Positions 25,014 through 31,814 of a stretch of 37,784 nucleotides of DNA are shown in pieces. Location of the stretch: contig JAQBNL010000056.1 in the NCBI GenBank assembly GCA_028288585.1, positions 1 through 37,784 of the forward strand, written 5' to 3'. How positions within the stretch are numbered: position 1 is the first letter of the stretch; every line of letters begins with the position of its first letter. Under the pieces are notes generated by a model. It was given only the letters and a program-made list of their open reading frames with translations, did no database searches and was not told the origin of the DNA. The DNA is from Chitinophagaceae bacterium (GTDB taxonomy: Bacteria > Bacteroidota > Bacteroidia > Chitinophagales > Chitinophagaceae). A program made the position numbers and the translations under genes.

Positions 25014-25754
25014 ATGACTGTTAAAATAAGATTTCAATGGCAGATATTAGCAGTGTTGGCAGTAATATTTTCCACATCAAATATTTTATTTGCACAGGAT
25101 ACCATTTTAAATAAATATGGCTTATGGGTAATAAAAGATGCCGGTACATTAAACTCTACTACCAGGGCTGATAGTAATAAACTAATGGTAGATATAAAAA
25201 AATTAATACCCAATATTATTTTTGATTTGCGCTATGCAACTACAAATAATTTTATGCATAGAAAATTGTATCCCACTGTTACCACCGCATTTATAAGGTT
25301 GGCCGCAGCAAAAGCTTTGCAACGTGTACAAACTGAATTAAACATATTGGGGCTGGGGTTAAAAATATTTGATGCCTATAGACCCTATTCCGTTACAGAA
25401 AAAATGTGGCAGCCTATAAAGGATGAACGTTATGTTGCCGATCCAAAAAAAGGAAGCGGCCACAACCGCGGCATTGCTGTTGATCTTACGCTTGTTAATT
25501 TAAAAACTAAACAAGAATTACTGATGGGTACCGGCTTTGATAATTTCAGCGATACAGCGCATCAAAACTTTACCGCTTTGCCGCAGGAAATATTACAGAA
25601 CCGGAATATGCTAAAAAGGCTTATGGAAAAATATGGGTTCAAACCTTTAGAAACCGAATGGTGGCATTACAGCTTACCCAATGCAAAAGATTTTGAATTA
25701 CTGGATGTAAATTTTAAAAAGCTGAAGAAAATTACAGCATCACAAAGACACTGA
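25014..25754 (+). CDS. VanX/DdpX-type D-alanyl-D-alanine dipeptidase (M15D)
   Basis: I take the ATG at 25014 as start; a TTG at 25008 in the same frame would add two residues. The 246-residue product has a signal peptide ending NILFAQ, so it is exported. The M15 zinc site is complete: H150 and D157 in GSGHNRGIAVDL, and E215 and H218 in ETEWWHY. The FDAYRPY motif carries the conserved Arg. These enzymes hydrolyse D-Ala-D-Ala. No vanH/vanA-like genes are nearby, so peptide scavenging or peptidoglycan turnover is more likely than glycopeptide resistance. The gene is divergent from the L,D-transpeptidase gene, and its last 15 bp overlap the end of aroC on the other strand. Confidence 0.9.
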   Translation: MTVKIRFQWQILAVLAVIFSTSNILFAQDTILNKYGLWVIKDAGTLNSTTRADSNKLMVDIKKLIPNIIFDLRYATTNNFMHRKLYPTVTTAFIRLAAAKALQRVQTELNILGLGLKIFDAYRPYSVTEKMWQPIKDERYVADPKKGSGHNRGIAVDLTLVNLKTKQELLMGTGFDNFSDTAHQNFTALPQEILQNRNMLKRLMEKYGFKPLETEWWHYSLPNAKDFELLDVNFKKLKKITASQRH

Positions 25755-26729
25755 TATTTTTTTGTTAAGCAACAGTAAATCAGCTAAAACAATTGCCGTA
25801 GCTGCTTCCAGCACTACGGGAACTCTTAAAGCAATACAAAGATCATGGCGGCCTTTTACTGAAAAAGATTCTACATTGCCGGATTCTATATTTAATGTAT
25901 GCTGTTCCTGCGGAGTAGAAGATGTTGGCTTGATAGCAATTCTAAAAACGATTTCATTACTATTGGTTATTCCCCCTACAATACCACCTGCATGATTGGT
26001 ACTTGTTTTACCTTCTGCATTTTCAATAGCATCATTGTGTTTACTGCCAAACATTTTTGCAGCAGCGAAACCGGTTCCGAATTCGATACCACGAACTGCA
26101 GGTATCGCAAATACAGCATGGCTTATTAATGATTCGGCAGAATCAAAAAACGGCTCGCCCAAACCAATGGGTAATCCATTTACACGGCATTCAACAATCC
26201 CGCCTATCGAATCTTTTGCATCAATAGCTTTCTGTAATCCTTTGTCAAGATCCGTTTCTCCGCCGATCTCTAAAATTGTTGATTCAACTTTTATTACTCC
26301 TAATATTTTTTTGGCAACAATTCCCGCCGCAACCAATGCAACGGTTAATCTTCCGCTGAAATGCCCGCCACCCCGGTAATCCTGGAATCCATTAAATTTT
26401 TTAGCGGCAACAAAATCTGCATGTCCCGGTCTGGGTACAGCCCTTTGTTTTTCATAATCGGCGCTCCTTGTATTACTGTTCTTAAATAAAATAGTAATGG
26501 GCGCACCCGTAGAGGTATTATTAAAAACCCCGCTTACAATTTCGGGGGCATCGTCTTCTTTTCTCGGTGTAGTGCCCTTGGCACCTGCTTTCCTTCTTTC
26601 CAGGTCGGCAGAAAAATCTTCAACTCTTAACGGGATACCTGCCGGGCAGCCATCAATTACTACGCCTACATATTCGCCGTGCGATTCACCGAAAATGCTT
26701 ACTCTAAATAATCGTCCAAATGAATTCAT
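25740..26729 (-). CDS. aroC: Chorismate synthase
   Basis: The enzyme makes chorismate from 5-enolpyruvylshikimate-3-phosphate, the last step of the shikimate pathway, using reduced FMN. GESHG near residue 15, RRKAGAKG, RPGHADFVAAKKF and GGGHFSGRLT are family motifs, and the end HDLCIALRVPVVLEA is intact. At 329 residues it is shorter than the usual 350-370 but looks complete. The GRLT version of the usual SARET motif marks a variant subfamily. It lies 51 nt downstream of era on the same strand and is probably co-transcribed. Its 3' end overlaps the vanX-like gene tail to tail. Confidence 0.95.
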   Translation of the reverse strand: MNSFGRLFRVSIFGESHGEYVGVVIDGCPAGIPLRVEDFSADLERRKAGAKGTTPRKEDDAPEIVSGVFNNTSTGAPITILFKNSNTRSADYEKQRAVPRPGHADFVAAKKFNGFQDYRGGGHFSGRLTVALVAAGIVAKKILGVIKVESTILEIGGETDLDKGLQKAIDAKDSIGGIVECRVNGLPIGLGEPFFDSAESLISHAVFAIPAVRGIEFGTGFAAAKMFGSKHNDAIENAEGKTSTNHAGGIVGGITNSNEIVFRIAIKPTSSTPQEQHTLNIESGNVESFSVKGRHDLCIALRVPVVLEAATAIVLADLLLLNKKISVSL

Positions 26730-26780
26730 TATAAAATCTTTTTAAATCCTGAAAATCTACCCAAATCGTGGTTCAGAAAA

Positions 26781-27647
26781 TTAATACCCATATTCTTTTA
26801 ACTGTAATTCATTATCTCTCCACTTCGGGCGCACTTTTACAAAGAGTTCTAAAAATACTTTTCTTCCCAGGAACTGTTCAATGTCTTTTCTTGCCTGGGT
26901 TCCTAATTCTTTTATCATTTTACCTCCTTCTCCCAAAACAATTCCCTTTTGTGTTTCTCTCTGTAAAATAATATCTGCTCCAATCTTTACCAATGTATGT
27001 TTCTCTTTAAACTCTGTTACCAGCACTGCGGCATGATATGGAATTTCATCCTGGTACAAATAAAATATTTTTTCCCTGATCAATTCTCCCACAAAAAATT
27101 TTGTTGGCAGGTCACTTAAATTATCATCTTCATAAAAAGGTGCGCCTTCAGGTAAAAGCTCTAAAATTGTTTTCAGCAATTCATCAATGCCTTTTTTTCT
27201 GAGGGCAGAAATTACTGCAGTGGCTTTACAATAACGCTGGTGCTGAAAAAATTCTTTTGCCTTATTTATTTCTTCTTCCCTTACTATATCAGCTTTATTA
27301 ATAATAACAATTGCAGGAACTTTTAAATGCAGGGAAGAAAAAATTTCATTTGCTTCCTGCAAGTCATCTTTTATGTCAACAATTAATAGTGCTACATCGG
27401 CATCTTCCAGGCTGCCTTTCACCGCTTGCATCATTTTTTCGTGAAGCTTATATTTAGGCTCTATAATACCCGGTGTATCTGAAAATATAATTTGATAATC
27501 ATCAGCAGTTAAAATGCCTTTTATGCGATGACGTGTAGTTTGCACTTTAGGGGAAACAATGGCAAGCTTCTCTCCTATCAATGCATTAAGCAGTGTGCTT
27601 TTGCCTGCATTGGGCTTACCAAAAATATTTACGAACCCTGATTTCAT
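26781..27647 (-). CDS. era: GTPase Era
   Basis: The 288-residue protein is the ribosome-assembly GTPase Era, which binds 16S rRNA near its 3' end. The GTPase domain has G1 GKPNAGKST, the switch region VQTTRHRIKG, G3 DTPG and G4 NKAD. The C-terminal KH domain carries GEGGKMIKELG and ends FVKVRPKWRDNE. Length is as usual. A -7-like box lies only 6 nt before the ATG, so the mRNA may be leaderless. The upstream cupin gene seems to end at a terminator between the two. aroC follows by 51 nt. Confidence 0.97.
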   Translation of the reverse strand: MKSGFVNIFGKPNAGKSTLLNALIGEKLAIVSPKVQTTRHRIKGILTADDYQIIFSDTPGIIEPKYKLHEKMMQAVKGSLEDADVALLIVDIKDDLQEANEIFSSLHLKVPAIVIINKADIVREEEINKAKEFFQHQRYCKATAVISALRKKGIDELLKTILELLPEGAPFYEDDNLSDLPTKFFVGELIREKIFYLYQDEIPYHAAVLVTEFKEKHTLVKIGADIILQRETQKGIVLGEGGKMIKELGTQARKDIEQFLGRKVFLELFVKVRPKWRDNELQLKEYGY

Positions 27648-27653
27648 ACTTTA

Positions 27654-27661
27654 CAAAAGTA
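27654..27661 (-). promoter_or_regulatory. Possible -7 box for a leaderless era transcript
   Basis: On the minus strand TACTTTTG matches the TAnnTTTG consensus exactly and ends 6 nt before the era ATG at 27647. Transcription would start at or next to the start codon. No TTG lies at a proper -33 distance, so support is partial. Confidence 0.3.
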
Positions 27662-27668
27662 CGCAAAT

Positions 27669-27690
27669 AAAAAAAGCCCGTGGTGTGGCT
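27669..27690 (-). terminator. Possible terminator of the cupin gene
   Basis: On the minus strand AGCC and GGCT form a short GC-rich stem with an 8-nt loop, followed directly by a U-rich run (A-run at 27669-27675 on the plus strand). It lies about 60 nt past the cupin stop and just before the era promoter candidate. The stem is short, so it may be weak. Confidence 0.45.
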
Positions 27691-27746
27691 GGTTTTATAC
27701 AATTATGTTAGAGGATGAAGTACAATGCATGATACTTCTTATAAAT

Positions 27747-28139
27747 TTATTCGTAGCCGCTTTTTATTACTGTCTGCGTCATTTTAAAACGTCCATTGGC
27801 TTTTACAACATGCGAAGAGTGAGCCGGTATAATAATACCCTGCCCGCATTCAAGAGCATTACTTTTTTTATCGATTATTATTTCTGCGTTGCCTTCTATT
27901 ATCTGGATAAAAGTATCAAATGGAGAAATTTTTTCAGTTAATGCTTCGCCGGTATCAAAAGAAACCACGGTAACATTTCCCGTTGTTTTTTTCATTATCG
28001 TTTTACTTAGCACGGAATTAGGGATATACTCAATTAATTCAACAATAATTTGCGCCTCTGCTTTGTCCATACCCTCATACCCATCATTTCCTGTTGACCT
28101 TTCAATTATGACCGTTTTCCCATTTTCATTTTGCTGCAT
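27747..28139 (-). CDS. Small cupin-domain protein
   Basis: The 130-residue protein has a single cupin barrel in its second half. It is recognised by TGEALTEKISPFDTFIQIIEG, where the usual first-motif histidines are largely replaced, and by GQGIIIPAHSSHVVKA, which keeps the second-motif histidine. Cupins of this size often bind a small molecule or metal and may act as sensors or isomerases; nothing in the sequence fixes the role. There is no signal peptide, so it is probably cytoplasmic. It is a single gene upstream of era and separated from it by a possible terminator. Confidence 0.75.
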   Translation of the reverse strand: MQQNENGKTVIIERSTGNDGYEGMDKAEAQIIVELIEYIPNSVLSKTIMKKTTGNVTVVSFDTGEALTEKISPFDTFIQIIEGNAEIIIDKKSNALECGQGIIIPAHSSHVVKANGRFKMTQTVIKSGYE

Positions 28140-28446
28140 AACTATAAAGATAATTAATTTTAGCAGTTAGCGGGTTACAGAATATTATAAAACTGTTATC
28201 CAGAGAAGTTATAAGGTGTGTAGATTGATAACAAGATACGAAATAATACAATGCTCTATTTTCTAAAAAGGAGGATATAACAGATAATGTATATACGTGA
28301 ATTATATAACTCTTTTGCAGAACCATATAACTTGTTTCGTGTATTTAAACTCAACTTTGTTCTACTCAAAATGCCCTTTTTAATTTTTTAACTTCCCGGT
28401 ATAGAATTAGTTTCCTGATTTTAATTTTATTTTATTAATCACTCCT
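28140..28446. other. 307-nt intergenic region between the cupin gene and the orphan receiver gene
   Basis: The two flanking genes are divergent, so promoters for both should lie here. ATATAAC occurs three times on the plus strand (28275, 28304, 28325). A strong AAGGAGG at 28268-28274 precedes a 34-codon ORF (28287-28391), discussed under findings and not called as a gene. A promoter-like TTG-N17-CAACTTTG ends at 28359. No RNA gene is evident. Confidence 0.4.
28332..28359 (+). promoter_or_regulatory. Candidate promoter of the orphan receiver gene
   Basis: TTG at 28332-28334 and CAACTTTG at 28352-28359 are 17 nt apart. The second box differs from TAnnTTTG only at its first base. A start about 7 nt downstream would give a leader of roughly 80 nt to the TTG start codon at 28447. 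This is a pattern match only. Confidence 0.3.
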
Positions 28447-28974
28447 TTGCTAACAAAAAAGAAAATATTAATCTTAGATGATTATCCTGAATTGCTGGAT
28501 GCATTAAAAATATTTTTAGAAGGACAATTATACCAGGTGTGTACTGTTACTTCAAAAGAATTACTTGCAGCAGAACTTAAGCGCTTTAAACCCGATCTGA
28601 TTATTCTGGATGTTTTTATAAATGGCATTGCCCATGGAAGAGAAATTTGTAAGATCATAAAATCCGATATCGAAACCAAGCATATCCCGGTACTATTAAT
28701 GTCTGTCAGTTCAAAAGGTTTGGAAAATTTTCAAGAATGCCAAGCGGATGCAATTATAGAAAAGCCTTTCGATCTTTCTGAATTTCTTCAACAGATAAAA
28801 ACATTAGTTAACGCATTTACCGAAAAGAGAATTACTCAAAGAAAGGATAAGAATTTTCAATTCGGATACGCTTTAAAAAAAAAACAGGTACAGGAAACTA
28901 AAGGCCTTATTCCAAGGAGTGAAACAGGATTATTCGTGACGTCTACCGGAATAAACATTCCAGGAATTATGTAA
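28447..28974 (+). CDS. Orphan receiver-domain protein, TTG start
   Basis: The 175-residue protein is a response-regulator receiver (about 5-120) with acidic pair D11/D12, phospho-acceptor D55 (LIILDVFI), a Ser at the switch position and K106 (EKPFDL). About 55 polar residues without a recognised output domain follow (VQETKGLIPRSETGLF). The only reasonable start is TTG at 28447, since the receiver begins within a few codons and no in-frame ATG precedes it. No kinase gene is adjacent on its strand, but a large minus-strand kinase cluster begins 385 nt downstream, and one of those kinases may be its partner. Two hairpin terminators follow. Confidence 0.85.
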   Translation: MLTKKKILILDDYPELLDALKIFLEGQLYQVCTVTSKELLAAELKRFKPDLIILDVFINGIAHGREICKIIKSDIETKHIPVLLMSVSSKGLENFQECQADAIIEKPFDLSEFLQQIKTLVNAFTEKRITQRKDKNFQFGYALKKKQVQETKGLIPRSETGLFVTSTGINIPGIM

Positions 28975-29056
28975 CTCTTTTTATATTAAAGTAATTCTTA
29001 TATCTGGAAAGTAATTGTTTTAGGTTTCCTGGTTTTCAAAAATGGATGGATATTGG

Positions 29057-29095
29057 AAAAAACCGCCGGGTGCAAAGCCTAAGCGGTTTTTTTTT
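29057..29095 (+). terminator. Terminator of the orphan receiver gene
   Basis: AAAAAACCGC pairs with GCGGTTTTTT across a 16-nt loop, and a run of nine T ends the structure. It lies about 80 nt after the receiver gene stop and is oriented for the plus strand; the A-run also allows some minus-strand use. Confidence 0.75.
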
Positions 29096-29306
29096 ATTAT
29101 CGTAATTAACAGATCCTACACCGCATAGCGGATAATAAAGCGGACAACTCCATTAGATTCATTGGTCACGGCTTTCCAAATAATAGGAGGAATTATATAA
29201 ATTATTTTGATAATTCTATAATTAATTTCCTCCGTTTAAACTCACCTTTGCTATTGTAATTGTAATGTTAGTTTTAGATGATTAAATAATCCTATGAGTG
29301 TAAAAG

Positions 29307-29337
29307 CCGTTTAATGTAAAACATTAAACGGTTTTTT
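29307..29337. terminator. Bidirectional terminator below the kinase/regulator cluster
   Basis: CCGTTTAATG and CATTAAACGG form a perfect 10-bp stem with a TAAAA loop, followed by six T on the plus strand. On the minus strand it lies about 25 nt after the NarL-type regulator stop and is followed by a short CUUUU, so it may end both that operon and any plus-strand transcript. Confidence 0.75.
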
Positions 29338-29359
29338 AATTGCTGGTATATTAACTTAA

Positions 29360-29998
29360 TTATGAGGGGGGAATAATATTATACACTTTTGCGAGGGTAC
29401 TAATATCAATAATATTACTACAGCGAAGCTTATCAAATATTCTTGCTTTATGAGTACCTACCGTGGAGGGTTGCAGTGCTAATACCTGGCATATTTCTGC
29501 TAATGATTCGCCCCTGATAAGATGCAAAACAATTTCAAACTCCCTGGGGGATAAGTTATCAAACGGGTTGTTTGATTTTTTACCAAGCGCCTCTTCAGCA
29601 AGGGAATGGTTTAATTCCGGGCTTATGTACCTTTTACCATTTATCACATTATCAAGAGCGCTTTTAATTTCCGCTTCACCCGACGCCTTGCTTAGATATC
29701 CCTTTGCGCCAATCTGTAAATATTTTTTAGCATAAATTTCTTCTGCATTCATGCTGAATATTAAAATGTTTGCTCCAGGTTTTAACGCAATAATATTACT
29801 CACCAAACCAAACGAATCAGTACCAGGCATATTTGCATCCAACACTATCAGATGGTAATCTTTCTCTTTAATTTTTTCAAAAGCGGCATCTCCATCTGAT
29901 ACCTCGTCAATAACTGAATGGGCAACATAATTCGCTATAAATATTTTTAACCCTGTTCTTATTATTTCATGATCATCTGCAAGTAAAACGTTTAACAT
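29360..29998 (-). CDS. NarL/LuxR-type response regulator
   Basis: I choose the ATG at 29998, because the protein then starts MLNVLLADDHEI, directly at the receiver. A longer frame to 30034 would overlap the kinase gene and add 12 unconserved residues. The 212-residue product has a receiver with D8/D9, phospho-acceptor D54 (LIVLDANMPG) and K104 (YLSKAS). A LuxR-type helix-turn-helix (about 145-205) has LSPREFEIV and PSTVGTHKARIFDKL. Such regulators bind DNA after phosphorylation by HisKA_3 kinases, and exactly this kinase type is encoded 19 nt upstream. It is the last gene of the signalling operon, followed by a hairpin terminator. Confidence 0.92.
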   Translation of the reverse strand: MLNVLLADDHEIIRTGLKIFIANYVAHSVIDEVSDGDAAFEKIKEKDYHLIVLDANMPGTDSFGLVSNIIALKPGANILIFSMNAEEIYAKKYLQIGAKGYLSKASGEAEIKSALDNVINGKRYISPELNHSLAEEALGKKSNNPFDNLSPREFEIVLHLIRGESLAEICQVLALQPSTVGTHKARIFDKLRCSNIIDISTLAKVYNIIPPS

Positions 29999-30017
29999 TT
30001 TGTAGTTTTTAAAAATT

Positions 30018-31811
30018 TTATACCTCAGACTCATTATGGTCGATCAGTAACAAATCCGCTTTATTAAAAGTTATAGATAATGAAGTTCCCTTACCCTGTT
30101 CAGAAGCTAACTGCACAATGCCATTATATAATTCGCTACGGCTTTTAATATTAGTGATGCCAACACCGTTTTTCCTCTTAGCTGTGTCAAAACCAATGCC
30201 ATTATCGGTTATCGAAAGTAAAAGCTTACCATAATTATCTTCAATGTTTATATTAATTTCTTTAGCCTCTGCATGTTTTAATGCATTATTTATTTGCTCC
30301 TGAACAATTCTAAAAATGTTCAGTTTAAATTTTTCATCTAAGCCCTCTTCTATAAAATGGCTTGCTGTAACTAAAATTTTTATAGGGTGTACGAGCATTA
30401 TCTCTTCAGTAAGATCTATAATAGCATCTGCTAATCCCATTTCTTTTATTAAAGGGGTGATGAGTGTTTTAGATAACTTTCTTATTTCTTCAATTGCATT
30501 TAATGTAAAATCAGATGCACTGGTTAGTAATGACTCCTTGTTTTCCTCATCTTTTTTTGCCATATCAATATACAGCCGTGTTGCCCCTAACAGCTGGTTA
30601 ACATTATCATGCAGCTCTCTTCCAATTTCTGACCGTTCACTTTCCTGGGCACTATATACAGCATCTGTAATCTCCTTCTGCTTTATTATTTTTTCAAGCT
30701 CTACTTTTTCTTCCAGCGCTTTTTGTATGGTAATATCGGTTTGCAATGCAAAGAACTGATAAATGTTACCATCCTTATCAAACATTGGCTGCAGCTGCAC
30801 CCTGACAATAAATTTCTTCCCGGTTTTAGAATAGTTAAGGATCTCGAATACAAAAGATTCTTTTTTTTCTATTTGCTCTTTTACCCAATCAATAACTTCC
30901 ACATTTGTTTCAGGCCCCTGCAAAAATTGCAATGGATTTTTGCCAATAACTTCGTCCAGTTCGTAACCACACATTTTTGTAAAAGCATCATTTACCCATA
31001 CAACATTTTGATCTTTATCGCTTATTACAACTCCATTGATTGTTTCTTTTGCAATCATGGATAATTTTTTCAACTCAGTTTCTGCAAGTATCTTCTCGGT
31101 GATATCTGTTATTACTCCGAAATGCTGTTTAATTTCTCCCCTGCCATCGTACACTGGTTGTAATTGAAGCGAAACCCAGATGGGCTTACCTAATTTAGTA
31201 TGATAAATCCTATCGCCTGTAAAAGAAATGCCTTTAGCCATTTTCATTTCAACCTCCTGAAAAATTCTGGCATCAGGATTTTTCCCATATAATAAATCCG
31301 GAGGCTTTTTTCCAATTGCATCCTCTAAAGTAAATCCTGTAATTTTTGTAAATGCATCATTAACCCATTGAATTATTCTATCCTTATCTAATATGAAAAT
31401 ACCGCTAAGAGTATGTTTTGCTACCAATGAAAGTTTTTCAATTTCATCGTCAGCAATTTTTTTCTCTGTAACATCTCTTGAATTTACTACGATACCATTT
31501 ATTGCAGGGTCATCCAACATGTTTGTCATTGAACCTTCGATCCATCTCCATTCGCCCAATGCGTTTTTGATGCGAAAAGGAAGTACGATTACAAACTTTT
31601 CTGCACCTATTACTGTTTTACTTGGCGTCGGCTTTTGAACATCATCCGGATGCATACATATAGTTCCACTTTCCCCTAAAAAAAATTCCGGATCATACCC
31701 TAATATTCTTTTGCAACTTGGACTAACATATGTATAATTTCCTTCTACATCTAAAATGGCTAAAAGATCAGAACTGTTCTGAACAAGAGATTTAAATCTT
31801 TGATCACTCAA
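30018..31811 (-). CDS. Three-PAS HisKA_3 (NarX-type) histidine kinase, C-terminal part of a split hybrid kinase
   Basis: The open frame codes 597 residues: three PAS domains (about 5-115, 125-240, 248-365), a HisKA_3 dimerisation domain with phospho-acceptor H401 (ERSEIGRELHDNVNQL), and a HATPase domain (DNGIGFD, GVGITNIKSR). There are no membrane helices, so it is cytoplasmic. The only start before the first PAS is a TTG directly after the TAA of the upstream gene, in the same frame; the first in-frame ATG lies inside PAS 1. The two ORFs therefore look like one REC-PAS4-kinase broken by one stop codon. The third PAS has the LOV-like GKNPLQFLQG, but without the photoactive Cys. The NarL-type regulator just downstream is the probable partner. 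Confidence 0.85.
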   Translation of the reverse strand: MSDQRFKSLVQNSSDLLAILDVEGNYTYVSPSCKRILGYDPEFFLGESGTICMHPDDVQKPTPSKTVIGAEKFVIVLPFRIKNALGEWRWIEGSMTNMLDDPAINGIVVNSRDVTEKKIADDEIEKLSLVAKHTLSGIFILDKDRIIQWVNDAFTKITGFTLEDAIGKKPPDLLYGKNPDARIFQEVEMKMAKGISFTGDRIYHTKLGKPIWVSLQLQPVYDGRGEIKQHFGVITDITEKILAETELKKLSMIAKETINGVVISDKDQNVVWVNDAFTKMCGYELDEVIGKNPLQFLQGPETNVEVIDWVKEQIEKKESFVFEILNYSKTGKKFIVRVQLQPMFDKDGNIYQFFALQTDITIQKALEEKVELEKIIKQKEITDAVYSAQESERSEIGRELHDNVNQLLGATRLYIDMAKKDEENKESLLTSASDFTLNAIEEIRKLSKTLITPLIKEMGLADAIIDLTEEIMLVHPIKILVTASHFIEEGLDEKFKLNIFRIVQEQINNALKHAEAKEININIEDNYGKLLLSITDNGIGFDTAKRKNGVGITNIKSRSELYNGIVQLASEQGKGTSLSITFNKADLLLIDHNESEV

Positions 31812-31814
31812 TTA
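31812..31814 (-). other. In-frame TAA separating the two halves of a hybrid kinase
   Basis: The upstream gene ends AEEKV-TAA and the next codon, TTG, continues LSDQRF in the same frame. In the neighbouring 1025-residue kinase the equivalent linker reads AEEKLLKSNERF, with the same number of residues, so the stop replaces a single linker residue. One base change from TTA (Leu) or AAA (Lys) would create it. Confidence 0.8.

Larger units (their letters stand above)
28975..29359. other. 385-nt structured intergenic region
   Basis: The region lies between convergent genes and has two terminator hairpins (29057-29095 and 29307-29337) flanking about 210 nt. In between, 29186-29233 can fold into a long AT-rich hairpin closed by GGAGGAA and TTCCTCC. 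No protein gene of useful length is seen. A small RNA ending at the second terminator is possible but unsupported by a promoter match. Confidence 0.4.

Noticed and set aside
25014-25754. Glycopeptide-resistance gene vanX
   Set aside because: The enzyme family is right, but no vanH, vanA or vanRS genes flank it and it carries its own export signal, so a resistance call is not supported.
25996-26379. 127-codon plus-strand ORF, together with neighbouring plus-strand frames
   Set aside because: They are antisense to aroC and explained by its codon bias.
29266-29286. Six-codon ORF (MLVLDD) between the two terminators
   Set aside because: It is too short to support and has no ribosome-binding or conservation evidence.
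29999-30034. Longer start for the NarL-type regulator
   Set aside because: It adds 12 unconserved residues and overlaps the kinase stop; the receiver begins directly at the ATG at 29998.
30316-30759. 147-codon Ser/Phe-rich plus-strand ORF
   Set aside because: It is an antisense shadow of the kinase gene; the Ser/Phe richness mirrors Glu/Lys codons on the real strand.
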